Assembly (NCBI RefSeq): GCF_030812195.1
Contig: NZ_JAUSSF010000001.1
Span: forward strand, 1,178,001 to 1,242,000
Source of the DNA: Chryseobacterium lathyri
GTDB taxonomy: Bacteria; Bacteroidota; Bacteroidia; Flavobacteriales; Weeksellaceae
Direction: 5' to 3'
Length of the DNA stretch: 64,000 nt
Part shown: piece by piece, positions 17,802 to 26,624 of the stretch
Layout of the letters: every line of letters starts with the position of its first letter
Position numbering within the stretch: the stretch's first letter is position 1
The notes under the pieces: generated by a model
The model's input: the letters and a program-made list of their open reading frames with translations, nothing else
What the model was told of the DNA's origin: nothing
Database searches by the model: none
Translations under genes and position numbers: made by a program

Positions 17802-18329
17802 TTAGTGCGGAAGATCCGGTTCTATTTGATCATTTTGAATCTCCCTATAAAAACCGCTATAGGATTCAACCAGATCATCTAAGGTAAATCCACGGTTCAA
17901 ACCGCTTGTATTCGGTAAAACCCAAACCCTGGCACCACAAAAATCTTCGGATTGCGGACCCCAGGGGATCTGTTTCTTTTTGGAGAAAGCCTGATATGCT
18001 GCTTTACCGAGAAATACGATATATCTGGGCTGAAATGCTGTCATTTTTGCTTTAAAAAGCTCCAGCGAACTGTCGAATTCATCTTTTGAAAGCTCATCAG
18101 CGCGGGAGGTTGCTCTTTCTACAGCAGTCGTGAGCCCATATCCGAAATCTAAAATATCCCTGTCGTTCTCAGCTTCGATCTGGTATGGGGTAAATCCGGC
18201 TTTATGCATTACTTTCCAAAAGCGGTTGCTCTTTCCGGAAAAATGATGGCCATTTTCAGCAGATTTCAGCCCGGGATTAATTCCACAAAAAATAACAGTA
18301 AGGTTTTTGGCAATGATATCTTTTAACAT
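17802..18329 (-). CDS. mug: G/U mismatch-specific uracil-DNA glycosylase
   Basis: The 175-aa protein carries LTVIFCGINPGLKSAENGHHFSG, the GINPG active-site loop of the Mug/TDG branch, in which Asn replaces the usual catalytic Asp. The later VWVLPNTSGLNRG is the intercalation loop of the same family. It removes uracil or ethenocytosine opposite guanine in DNA, in the cytoplasm. Length is normal (E. coli Mug is 168 aa). It is a single gene 52 bp upstream of the cytochrome peroxidase start. Confidence 0.92.
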   Translation of the reverse strand: MLKDIIAKNLTVIFCGINPGLKSAENGHHFSGKSNRFWKVMHKAGFTPYQIEAENDRDILDFGYGLTTAVERATSRADELSKDEFDSSLELFKAKMTAFQPRYIVFLGKAAYQAFSKKKQIPWGPQSEDFCGARVWVLPNTSGLNRGFTLDDLVESYSGFYREIQNDQIEPDLPH

Positions 18330-18504
18330 GTTAAAAGCAGATAATTTATCAGTTCAGGATCTTCTACAATTTCTCTGAATACAAGATACTATTTATTTTA
18401 AAATATCCAATGTTCATCTTCATTGTTGCTGATTTATCAATTAAAAAAAGAAAAAAACAACACTATGGCATAAATATTATTGTATACTATATAAATACAC
18501 CAGG

Positions 18505-18807
18505 ATGGAAAACATGTTACAAAATATAGACCTGATACACCGGTATTTGTCTATGAGTATAGCAAACCAGTTTCGCTTAAACGTTGATTTGAAGGGCGAA
18601 TATACTTTTACCCAGAATATTGTATCTAAAAAGACCATCATTGCGACCACATTTACCAATAAAATATTTTCTTATCCTGAATTGAAATTATTTTTATCCG
18701 CACTGATTACTGAAATCAATAACGGAAAATGCAGTGTTGATCTTATCCGTGAAAGGATGAGATATTTTGAGAAAATCAGGCGCCGCCCTTTCAGAAAGAT
18801 TATATAG
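18505..18807 (+). CDS. Small hypothetical protein
   Basis: The 100-aa basic protein has no signal or TM segment. Its visible parts are a helical start (MLQNIDLIHRYLSMSIANQF), a central strand pair and a Lys/Arg-rich tail (YFEKIRRRPFRKII). ATG 18505 or 18514 could start it. It has its own terminator at 18811-18842, which supports a real transcript. I do not recognise the family and assign no function. Confidence 0.5.
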   Translation: MENMLQNIDLIHRYLSMSIANQFRLNVDLKGEYTFTQNIVSKKTIIATTFTNKIFSYPELKLFLSALITEINNGKCSVDLIRERMRYFEKIRRRPFRKII

Positions 18808-18810
18808 GTG

Positions 18811-18842
18811 AAAAATCCCTACAAATAATGTAAGGATTTTTT
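18811..18842. terminator. Bidirectional terminator
   Basis: AAAAATCC (18811-18818) and GGATTTTT (18834-18841) form a stem with T and A runs on the two strands. It lies between the small plus-strand gene and the end of the signalling operon, which converge here. Confidence 0.6.
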
Positions 18843-18878
18843 ATCATATAAAAGGCTTCGGCATCATAGGAGTTTGCC

Positions 18879-19244
18879 CTACTTTTGCAAATATTTAGCT
18901 ACTTTTTCTTCGAGATCATCCAGATTGAATGGCTTTGCCACATAATCATCGGCCCGGGCTTCTTCTGCCAGTCTTACGATATCATTGTTAGCCGTTACAT
19001 AAATAACCGGAATGGACCTGAATTCTTCGTGACTTTTCAGAAGCTGGGTTGCCTGAACTCCTCCAATTTTTGGAATCCAGTTATCCATGAGAATAACATC
19101 CGGCTGAAACTGGGAAACTTTTTCCAAAATATCATGAGATGTTTCTGAAATTTCGACCTGATACCCATTCTCTTCGAAAATGATGGTAATGATCTCTAAA
19201 ATAGTCGTATCATCATCAAAAATCAAAATTTTCTTTGTACTCAT
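18879..19244 (-). CDS. Single-domain response regulator
   Basis: This 121-aa protein is a bare CheY-like receiver: FDDD acidic pocket near residue 10, phosphoacceptor Asp54 in ILMDNWIP, Thr in IYVTAN and Lys in VAKPF. There is no output domain, so it relays phosphate or acts by protein contact. It is the last of six minus-strand genes, 42 bp after CheB. Position suggests one of the two upstream kinases phosphorylates it. Confidence 0.93.
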   Translation of the reverse strand: MSTKKILIFDDDTTILEIITIIFEENGYQVEISETSHDILEKVSQFQPDVILMDNWIPKIGGVQATQLLKSHEEFRSIPVIYVTANNDIVRLAEEARADDYVAKPFNLDDLEEKVAKYLQK

Positions 19245-19286
19245 ATTTGTTCTATTTAAATCTTTTAAGGTTGTTTTATTTATTAT

Positions 19287-19859
19287 TTAAAGCTGATTGA
19301 TATGGTCTGGCAGATTATTCGGCTTAATGATTAAATCGCAAACAACCTCCTGCAAGGCATGTCTGGGCATAAAATCTACCTCAGCTGTTTCCGGTTCCTG
19401 GATCCATACTTTCCCTTTATGTTTTTTGATAAATCCCAGGCCTTCCACTCCATCGGCATTAGCACCTGACAGCAGAACCCCCACCAGGTTCTTACCATAT
19501 ACTTCTGCAGCAGATTTGAAAGTCACATCAATGGATGGCCGCGAATAGTTCATTTTCTCTGAAAAATCCAGGGACATCATATGTCTGTTCTCAAAAAGAA
19601 GATGGTAATCTGCAGGAACTACATACACTTTATTGTTCTGAATTTCTGTTTTATCATCAATTTCCACCACTTCAATGGAAATAAACTGCTGTAGCAGCGT
19701 CTGCAGGATATTGGTTGAATAAGCCTTTCGGTGCAATATCAGGACAATAGGGAAACTGAGCCCTTCTTTTAAATTTTTAAGCATTTCAAGAATGACCTGC
19801 AAACTTCCTGCAGAACCTCCTATCACCACTAATTCTGTTTTTGCGTTTTCTGTTTCCAT
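19287..19859 (-). CDS. cheB: CheB-type methylesterase domain protein, no receiver
   Basis: The 190-aa protein is a stand-alone CheB catalytic domain with the Ser-His-Asp triad: Ser16 in IGGSAGS, His43 in LILHRK, Asp136 in SGANADGVEG. The N-terminal receiver of classical CheB is missing, so control must come from partners. No chemoreceptor or CheA is encoded nearby, so its substrate is not an obvious MCP. I use ATG 19859; a longer frame runs into cheR. It starts 10 bp after cheR ends. Confidence 0.92.
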   Translation of the reverse strand: METENAKTELVVIGGSAGSLQVILEMLKNLKEGLSFPIVLILHRKAYSTNILQTLLQQFISIEVVEIDDKTEIQNNKVYVVPADYHLLFENRHMMSLDFSEKMNYSRPSIDVTFKSAAEVYGKNLVGVLLSGANADGVEGLGFIKKHKGKVWIQEPETAEVDFMPRHALQEVVCDLIIKPNNLPDHINQL

Positions 19860-19869
19860 AATCAGTGTA

Positions 19870-20700
19870 TTATATATGCTCTGCTTTCTTCCAGATGCGC
19901 TGGTCATCTATCTGATGGTAATTCCTGTCCAGTTTGGAAAATCTAAGGGTTTCTTTTGCTCCCAGAGCGAGATAGCCCAAATTTTCAAGGCTGTTATCAA
20001 AAAGTTTAAAAACACGCTCCTGTAATCCTCTGTCAAAATAGATCAGCACATTTCTGCAGATGATCAGCTGAAAGCTGTTAAAAGAACTGTCTGAAACCAG
20101 GTTATGAGTAGATAAAATGAGCTTTTCCTGTAAACTTTTATCAAATCTTGCACTGTCATAGTTCGCAGTATAATAATCTGAAAAGTCTTTTTTACCGCCG
20201 GATAAGATGTAGTTTTCCGAATAGGTTTTCATCTGCTGTAAAGGAAAAACTCCTGAACGTGCAGTTTCCAAAACGGATGGGTTGAGATCCGTGCCATAGA
20301 TCAGTGATTTGTGGTACAGATTGGCCTCTTTAAGCAATATAGCCATGGAATAAGCTTCTTCACCGGTAGAGCAGCCTGCCACCCAGATTCTGATCAGCGG
20401 ATAGGTGCCGAGCTGCGGCAATATCTTTTCCCTAAGCGCTTTAAAGAATTGCGGATCACGGAACATTTCTGTAACGTTCACCGTAATTTCTTCTACAAAA
20501 CGCTTGAGGTATTCCGGATCATTGAGAATAGTATAACGCAGTTCTGCAAAGCTTGTAAACCTGTCAATCAGGCAGATGCGGTTTACCCGGCGTTTGAAGG
20601 ATGCTCTGCTATATTCTGAAAAATCATAGCCATACATCTCATAAACATCTTTTATAAGGTATTCCACTTCTTCATCTTTTACAATGCTGGGCTCTAACAT
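19870..20700 (-). CDS. cheR: CheR-type protein glutamate methyltransferase
   Basis: The 276-aa protein has the CheR N-terminal helical domain (residues 1-75, FSEYSRASFKRRVNRI) and the SAM-binding domain with IRIWVAGCSTGEEAYSMAI as motif I and LIICRNVLIYFD as the C-terminal signature. It methylates glutamate side chains using S-adenosylmethionine. Its start overlaps the stop of the upstream receiver gene by one base, showing translational coupling. With CheB downstream this forms a methyl-on/methyl-off pair, probably acting on a component of the kinase complex rather than an MCP (inference). Confidence 0.94.
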   Translation of the reverse strand: MLEPSIVKDEEVEYLIKDVYEMYGYDFSEYSRASFKRRVNRICLIDRFTSFAELRYTILNDPEYLKRFVEEITVNVTEMFRDPQFFKALREKILPQLGTYPLIRIWVAGCSTGEEAYSMAILLKEANLYHKSLIYGTDLNPSVLETARSGVFPLQQMKTYSENYILSGGKKDFSDYYTANYDSARFDKSLQEKLILSTHNLVSDSSFNSFQLIICRNVLIYFDRGLQERVFKLFDNSLENLGYLALGAKETLRFSKLDRNYHQIDDQRIWKKAEHI

Positions 20701-21065
20701 TATGAAAGTTTTTCTATAGCGGTAATCAACTGATCTACATCAATCGGTTTGGATACATAATCCTGAGCTCCTGCATCGAGACATTTCTGACGGTCCTCGG
20801 GCATTGCCTGTGCTGTCACGGCGATTACAGGAATACGGCTGATAACCGGTGTATTTCTGATCATTTTTATAGCTTCATAACCGTCCATTTCAGGCATCAT
20901 CATATCCATAAGGACAATATCTGTTTCATTTTCTTTTAAAATCTGAATGGCTACCTGAGCGCTTATGCAACTTTCAATCTGATATCCACGGGATTTCAGG
21001 GTCAGCTTGAGTGCAAATATATTGCGTGGATCATCGTCCACAATTAAAATTTTCTTTTTCATCAT
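20700..21065 (-). CDS. Single-domain response regulator
   Basis: The 121-aa bare receiver has DDDPRN at the acidic pocket, phosphoacceptor Asp54 in VLMDMMMPEMDGYE, Thr in AVTAQA and Lys in VSKPID. It is highly like the last receiver of the upstream 1201-aa hybrid kinase (shared MDMMMPEMDGYE), suggesting duplication or domain exchange between them. It abuts the hybrid kinase stop codon directly and overlaps cheR by one base. It has no output domain. Confidence 0.93.
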   Translation of the reverse strand: MMKKKILIVDDDPRNIFALKLTLKSRGYQIESCISAQVAIQILKENETDIVLMDMMMPEMDGYEAIKMIRNTPVISRIPVIAVTAQAMPEDRQKCLDAGAQDYVSKPIDVDQLITAIEKLS

Positions 21066-24000
21066 TTAACTTTCATATAACCAGACACGCAGTAAGGACA
21101 ATAACTGATCAATATCCACAGGTTTCGAGATATAATCTGATGCTCCGGCCTCGATACATTTTTCACGATCTCCAATCATAGATTTTGCTGTAATGGCGAT
21201 AATGGGAAGCCTGATAAAGGTCGGCATTTTTCTGATCTCTTTTATAGTTTCATAGCCATCCATTTCTGGCATCATCATATCCATTAAAATAACGTCTATA
21301 TCTTTATGCTCTTTAATCTGCTGCAGGGCATGCTTTCCATCCATAGCAACAACGACCTCAACTTTATATTTTTCCAGGGCTTTTGTCAGAGAGAATATAT
21401 TTCGGACATCGTCATCGGTAATCAATATTTTTTTACCACTCAAAACTTCGGTTAACGATCCTAAAACTTTGTTTCTTGCCGTTTCCACAGAGTTATTTTT
21501 TTCTTCCACCAAATGCAGGAATAAACCTACTTCATCTAAAATCCTTTCATAAGAATGGGCAGTTTTTACAACAATGGAATCTGCATACTGCTTGATCTTA
21601 AGTTCTTCGGATTTGGATAAACTGTGTTCTGTAAAAATGATGATGGGCAGGTTCTCCAGTCCTTCATGACTTTTAATAGATTCAATAATCTGGTATTCAT
21701 TACCTTTGGAAGTTTCTAAAATAACACAGTCCACATGGGATGCCGTCAAAGCTTTCACACTGTCTTCAACATTATTTTCTACAGATAAGGAAATATTGAA
21801 ATTACTCAGGAAGTAAGCAAGGGCACTGGCATGTTTAGCATTGTTTTCTACAATTAAAACCTTTTGCGGAGATTTCAAAAGGGCTTCTTCAATTTTTCTG
21901 AAAACATCAGTCATTTTATCAAGAGCCATCGGCTTATTAATGAAATCAATAGCACCCTTCATTAGACTTTCTTTCTCAAGCTGCAGCACGGACATCATAT
22001 GGACGGGAATGTGTTTGGTTGACACATTTGACTTAAGCTCATCCATCACCTGCCAGCCGTCTTTCACCGGTAACTGAACATCGAGTAAAATCGCCTGTGG
22101 ATGGTACTGAACAGCTGCAGATAATGCATGATCACCTCTTACAACCACTACTCCTTTATATTGGTTCATCCGAGCGTATTTGAGGAGCGCTTTTGCGAAA
22201 TGGATATCATCTTCCACAATTAAAATCACCTTATCCTGTGCAGTTATTACGTCCCGATCATCGTCTATAGCTTCCGGAATCGGCAATATTTCAACAGGTA
22301 AGGTCTGCTGCAACTCTGTGTCTTCCAAAATATTCTGAATTTCTTCAACGTCTTCGCGGATAATATCTACCAAATGCAGGTCTGTTTCTGGCAGAACCGC
22401 TTCAGATGTGGCTTTTACAGGAATTATAAGGCTGAACTCACTGCCTTCATTCACTTTACTCTTCAGGGTTAGTTCTCCTCCAAGCAGTCTTGCAATTTCA
22501 CGGCTTATGGACAGCCCCAATCCGGTCCCTCCAAATCTACGGCGTGTAGAACCGTCTGCCTGCTGGAATGCTTCAAAAATAATGGACTGCTTTTCTTCCG
22601 GAATTCCTATTCCGGTATCTTTTACAGTGAAAAGAATAAAGTCTTTATTTTTAGGGTCTTTTGCTATATTCAGATCAATGCTTCCTTCTGATGTAAATTT
22701 TAAAGCATTCGATAAAAGGTTCCGTAGCACCTGATCTACTCTAAGCCTGTCGGTTTCAATTGTTTTTTCAACATCACTCTCTATCTGAATATCAAATTTG
22801 AGTTTCTTTTCCTGAACAACCGGATTAAAGAGGTTTTTGAGATCTCTCACCACATCAGCTATGGCTACATCCTGATATTCCAACGACATTTTACCCGATT
22901 CTATTTTGGCCAAATCTAAAATCTCATCGATAAGAGTCAGAAGGCTGCTTCCTGAACTCTGAATAACTTTTGCCGATTCTATCTGATCTTCATTCAGATT
23001 TTCATCAGGGTTTTCAGCCATTAGCCTTGAGAGAAGAAGAATTGAATTTAGCGGAGTCCTCAGTTCGTGGGACATGTTGGCTAAAAATTCGGATTTGTAC
23101 TTGGTACTTAAGGCTAGTTCTTCTACTTTTTTCTGGATTTCACTGTTTCTTTCTGCGATCAGGTGGTTCTTTTCTTCGAGCATTCTTGAGCGCTCTTCCA
23201 GTTCCGCATTAGCCTGCATCAGCTCTTCCTGCTGTACTTTCAGCTCTTCTTCAGACGCCTGAAGCTTCTGGGTCTGGGCTTCCAATTCGGTATTCAGATT
23301 TTCCAGTTCGGCATGTTGTACCTGTAATTCTTCTGACTGAGCCTGGGTTTCTTCCAGGAGCTGCTGTTCTTTTTCACGACCTTTGGCTGCATTTAAAGCA
23401 ATTCCGATATTGCGGCCAGATTCAGCAAAATAATTTATCCTTTCTTCATCAAAATCTGTTGTTGAGCCTAATTCAAGCACACCGATACAGTGGCCATCTG
23501 CATGAATGGGAAGTAACAGGATTCCATTGATTTTTATTCTGCTGCTGGCAAAACTTACAACAAAATCTTCTTCATGAAGGTTATTGTACACCTGCATATG
23601 TTCACTGACAAAAGCCTGACCCACCATTCCTTCTCCCGGTTCGAAAGTTTTTTTCATTGTGCTTTCCAGACCGAAAGCTGCACTCATTCTAAGCATTCTT
23701 TCATCAAAGAGATATAAAGCACCATTGATGCATTTACCGTATTCTACAAGCTGGTTTAAGGATATATCAGAGACTTCCTTCACGGATTTATTGCCTACCA
23801 AAGATTCATTGAGTAAAGCAAGGCCTTTCTGGCGCCAGTCACTTTTATTGATCTTATCAAAAGATTTCTTCAGGGAATCGGTCATATGATTCAGGGAATC
23901 TACCAGATCTCCAAGATCATCCTGTGAATTATCTACTACTTTTTGACTGTAATCTCCATTGGCCACTCTGTTTGCAATCTGCTGAACAGCGCTTACACGT

Positions 24001-24671
24001 CTGCTTATTTCAAGATCTTTTGCTCTTAATTCTTTTTCTAATTTGTCTCTTCGGATCAAATCTGCCCTTAGCTTTACATAAAAGAATATAGTAACGACTA
24101 CCGCTGCTACCGCCGAAACAACAATAAACATGACGGTTGTACTGGATGACCGGTTGAGATCTTTATTTTTAATTTCAAGCTGGTTTTCTTCGTACTGTAC
24201 AAAATCGCGGACGATCTGGCGGCATTTGTCCATGTAACTTTTGCTCAGCAGGATCTGCTGCTGGGTCATTATAATACCGTTCCGCCTGTTCTGAACGAAA
24301 TGCTTTAAATTATCAATATTGCTGTTAACATTTTTTTCCAGATCATTTAAGCGCTGCAGCTGTTTCTGATCTGAAATATCTAAAGATTTTGCCCGCTCTA
24401 TCGCCTTAGAAAATTCGCTTAAACTTCGGTTATAAGGCTCCAGAAAGCTTTCTTTCCCTGTAAGCTGGTAACCTCTGTTTCCTGTTTCGGCATCCAGCAG
24501 GGCAACAAGAACGTCTTTTACGGCCGTTATGGATCTTCTGCTCTGAGAAAGACTTTCGCGATGGTCCATCTGTCTTTGAATACTCAGATAAGATGCAACT
24601 GAACTTGCAATCAGGATCAGCAAAGATAATCCGACCCCAAACTGAAGATTTCTGATTATTTTTTTCGGCAT
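21066..24671 (-). CDS. Hybrid histidine kinase: CHASE3-HAMP-GAF-HK-three receivers
   Basis: The 1201-aa protein has a TM helix (residues 10-30), a CHASE3 sensor (about 38-170, AETGNRGYQLTGKESFLEPY), a second TM (180-200), HAMP (about 205-270), GAF (about 285-425), a long coiled coil (430-520, ETQAQSEELQVQHAELE), HisKA with His535 in SHELRTP, a HATPase with GTGLGLS, and three C-terminal receivers. It senses an envelope or cytoplasmic cue and can pass phosphate to itself and to the bare receivers downstream. It is 5 bp from the preceding kinase gene and directly abuts the next. This architecture is known from Bacteroidota and Proteobacteria stress kinases. Confidence 0.94.
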   Translation of the reverse strand: MPKKIIRNLQFGVGLSLLILIASSVASYLSIQRQMDHRESLSQSRRSITAVKDVLVALLDAETGNRGYQLTGKESFLEPYNRSLSEFSKAIERAKSLDISDQKQLQRLNDLEKNVNSNIDNLKHFVQNRRNGIIMTQQQILLSKSYMDKCRQIVRDFVQYEENQLEIKNKDLNRSSSTTVMFIVVSAVAAVVVTIFFYVKLRADLIRRDKLEKELRAKDLEISRRVSAVQQIANRVANGDYSQKVVDNSQDDLGDLVDSLNHMTDSLKKSFDKINKSDWRQKGLALLNESLVGNKSVKEVSDISLNQLVEYGKCINGALYLFDERMLRMSAAFGLESTMKKTFEPGEGMVGQAFVSEHMQVYNNLHEEDFVVSFASSRIKINGILLLPIHADGHCIGVLELGSTTDFDEERINYFAESGRNIGIALNAAKGREKEQQLLEETQAQSEELQVQHAELENLNTELEAQTQKLQASEEELKVQQEELMQANAELEERSRMLEEKNHLIAERNSEIQKKVEELALSTKYKSEFLANMSHELRTPLNSILLLSRLMAENPDENLNEDQIESAKVIQSSGSSLLTLIDEILDLAKIESGKMSLEYQDVAIADVVRDLKNLFNPVVQEKKLKFDIQIESDVEKTIETDRLRVDQVLRNLLSNALKFTSEGSIDLNIAKDPKNKDFILFTVKDTGIGIPEEKQSIIFEAFQQADGSTRRRFGGTGLGLSISREIARLLGGELTLKSKVNEGSEFSLIIPVKATSEAVLPETDLHLVDIIREDVEEIQNILEDTELQQTLPVEILPIPEAIDDDRDVITAQDKVILIVEDDIHFAKALLKYARMNQYKGVVVVRGDHALSAAVQYHPQAILLDVQLPVKDGWQVMDELKSNVSTKHIPVHMMSVLQLEKESLMKGAIDFINKPMALDKMTDVFRKIEEALLKSPQKVLIVENNAKHASALAYFLSNFNISLSVENNVEDSVKALTASHVDCVILETSKGNEYQIIESIKSHEGLENLPIIIFTEHSLSKSEELKIKQYADSIVVKTAHSYERILDEVGLFLHLVEEKNNSVETARNKVLGSLTEVLSGKKILITDDDVRNIFSLTKALEKYKVEVVVAMDGKHALQQIKEHKDIDVILMDMMMPEMDGYETIKEIRKMPTFIRLPIIAITAKSMIGDREKCIEAGASDYISKPVDIDQLLSLLRVWLYES

Positions 24672-24676
24672 GAGAA

Positions 24677-26152
24677 TTAGTTTAAAGGTAAAGTAAAATA
24701 GAAAGTAGAACCTTCTTCTACTTTACTGGATACTCCTATGGTACCGTGATGCTGTTTGATAATTTCCGAACAGATAAACAACCCGATGCCCATTCCCTGG
24801 AACTGCAGTGAAGATTCTTCTACACGGTAAAATTTGTGGAATACGGCATCTTGCTTAAAGTCCGGAATTCCTATTCCGAAATCGGTGACGCTTACTTTTA
24901 CTTCCTTTTTTTCTTCGTCTACAAATGTAGTGACTATAATCTGGTTATTATGAGGAGAGTATTTAATGGCGTTGGTAAGGAAGTTAATGAGAACCTGCTC
25001 TATGCGTATTTCATCTAAAGGAATCAGGATATCTGGACTTATACCATCCCGTTTTATCTTGACTTTATTTTCGTCATGGGTCTGAATAATGGTTTCAACC
25101 GCATTGCTTATAATATTTTCAAGGCTGGTTGGTTTTTTGTTGATTTTAAGCTTTCCATTTTCTATTTTCGAAATATCAAGAAGGTCGGCGATCAGCGTGT
25201 TCAGTTTTTCTATCTGATCCTGAACCTTGTTCATGAAGCCTGCTTCAGCGCTTTGTTTATCTAGTTTTAATTTACGGTCCAAAAGCTGAACATAAGCTTT
25301 TATACTGGTTAAAGGTGTTTTCAGCTCATGGCTGGCGATACTCAGGAATTCATCCTTTTCTTTTTCAACTTTTTTCTGATCATCAATATCTGTAAAGGTC
25401 CCTACCCAGTTTTTAATTACTTTTCCGTCATTCACAGGGGTTATCCGCAAGAGATGGTATCTGTAGTCTCCGGAATCCACTTTTTTTATTCTGACCTCCA
25501 GCTCAAGCGCTTTATTCTTTTTTCTGCAGCGTTCAAATTCTTCTCTGATGTTAAGATCATCGGGATGAACTTCGGGAAAATCTACATCCGTATCTGAATA
25601 TTGGTACCATTTGCAGTTGACAAATTCTATATTTCCGTCTTCATTAAGTGTAAATGCAATCTGCGGAAGGGATTCGAGCATTAGCTGGAAATGATCAATC
25701 TGGGACTTCATGGTCACCTGTGATTCACGTCTTCCTTTAACTTCCAGTTCCAGACTCTGCTGGGTCTTTTTCATGGCAAGATTTTGCTCCTGGAGATTGT
25801 AGAAGGTTTTCACTTTAAGCAACAGAATTTCCGGATCTACAGGTTTTGTAACATAATCTTTTCCACCCGAAGCATATCCGCGGGTTATAAATTTCTTTTC
25901 GGTATTAACTGCGGATAAAAATATAATGGGAACTTCCTTTGTCTTACTGTAATCTGCTAATGTTTCCGCCACTTCAAATCCATCCATATCAGGCATCTGC
26001 ACATCCAGAATAATGAGTGCATAATTATTTTTTATTGCTTTGCCCAATGCCTCTTCTCCTGAATTGGCTGTATCTACCTGAAAGTCTTTAGATTCCAGCA
26101 GTTTTTTTAATGAATAGAGATTGCTTTGGTTATCATCAACAATTAAGATCAT
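24677..26152 (-). CDS. Receiver-PAS-histidine kinase
   Basis: The 491-aa soluble protein has an N-terminal receiver (residues 1-120, Asp50 in ILDVQMPDMDG, KP at 103-104), a coiled linker (120-150), a PAS fold (about 155-260, LMLESLPQIAFTLNEDG), HisKA with His275 in SHELKTP and a HATPase with GMGIGLF. There is no TM segment, so it receives input through its receiver or PAS domain. It is the first gene of the six-gene operon. On its coding strand TATTTTTG at 26197-26204 (read as CAAAAATA on the plus strand) is an exact -7 box 45 bp upstream. Confidence 0.93.
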   Translation of the reverse strand: MILIVDDNQSNLYSLKKLLESKDFQVDTANSGEEALGKAIKNNYALIILDVQMPDMDGFEVAETLADYSKTKEVPIIFLSAVNTEKKFITRGYASGGKDYVTKPVDPEILLLKVKTFYNLQEQNLAMKKTQQSLELEVKGRRESQVTMKSQIDHFQLMLESLPQIAFTLNEDGNIEFVNCKWYQYSDTDVDFPEVHPDDLNIREEFERCRKKNKALELEVRIKKVDSGDYRYHLLRITPVNDGKVIKNWVGTFTDIDDQKKVEKEKDEFLSIASHELKTPLTSIKAYVQLLDRKLKLDKQSAEAGFMNKVQDQIEKLNTLIADLLDISKIENGKLKINKKPTSLENIISNAVETIIQTHDENKVKIKRDGISPDILIPLDEIRIEQVLINFLTNAIKYSPHNNQIIVTTFVDEEKKEVKVSVTDFGIGIPDFKQDAVFHKFYRVEESSLQFQGMGIGLFICSEIIKQHHGTIGVSSKVEEGSTFYFTLPLN

Positions 26153-26196
26153 AAGATGAATGAGTACTTAGGGTTTATTTTACATTTAAATACTGC

Positions 26197-26204
26197 CAAA
26201 AATA
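26197..26204 (-). promoter_or_regulatory. -7 box of the six-gene signalling operon
   Basis: The minus strand reads TATTTTTG, an exact TANNTTTG match, 45 bp before the first kinase start. No matching -33 TTG is evident, so the call is tentative. Confidence 0.35.
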
Positions 26205-26382
26205 CTTACAAAATTTCGAAAAACATTTATTTTTTTAATCATTTTATGCCTACATACCACACATATATGCTTATAAATCAATTTTTAAAAAAAATATTGC
26301 AAAAACTTATTATACCCAGAAAAACACTCAATCTGTTCATTAAATAACAGTGAATATATAGGGAACTGATCCTAAAAATAAT

Positions 26383-26544
26383 CTAGGATTGTAAAAAGGC
26401 CAACCATTCCTGTAATACGTCTCTGACATCTGCTAACGGAAATGTCCCTGGCTGGACATCAATTATGAATTCCGGGTAATGAATCTTGAGATCCGCATGC
26501 TCCAATACCAATGAATGATAGGGAGCATAATCCGGAGCCTTCAT
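26383..26544 (-). pseudogene. Short ORF, probable C-terminal remnant of a lost gene
   Basis: Inside the 470-bp gap between the signalling operon and the Omp85-like gene, the minus strand encodes 53 aa from ATG 26544 to TAG 26383, with protein-like composition (YAPYHSLVLEHADLKIHYPE, then LQEWLAFLQS). The frame stays open upstream to about 26608 without another ATG (KEKIRLTHFHLLLYN). That looks like the end of a longer gene whose front is gone. I do not recognise the family. It could also be a genuine small protein. The rest of the gap (26205-26382) is AT-rich with nothing I can name. Confidence 0.35.
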
Positions 26545-26624
26545 ATTATACAGGAGCAGGTGGAAATGTGTGAGCCTGATTTTTTCCTTCCGACAATTGA
26601 TTGCGGACTAAAAACTTAGGGTTA

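Noticed and set aside
18879..26152. Chemotaxis operon
   Set aside because: CheR and CheB are present but no MCP, CheA, CheW or motility gene, so the operon is better read as a two-component signalling module.
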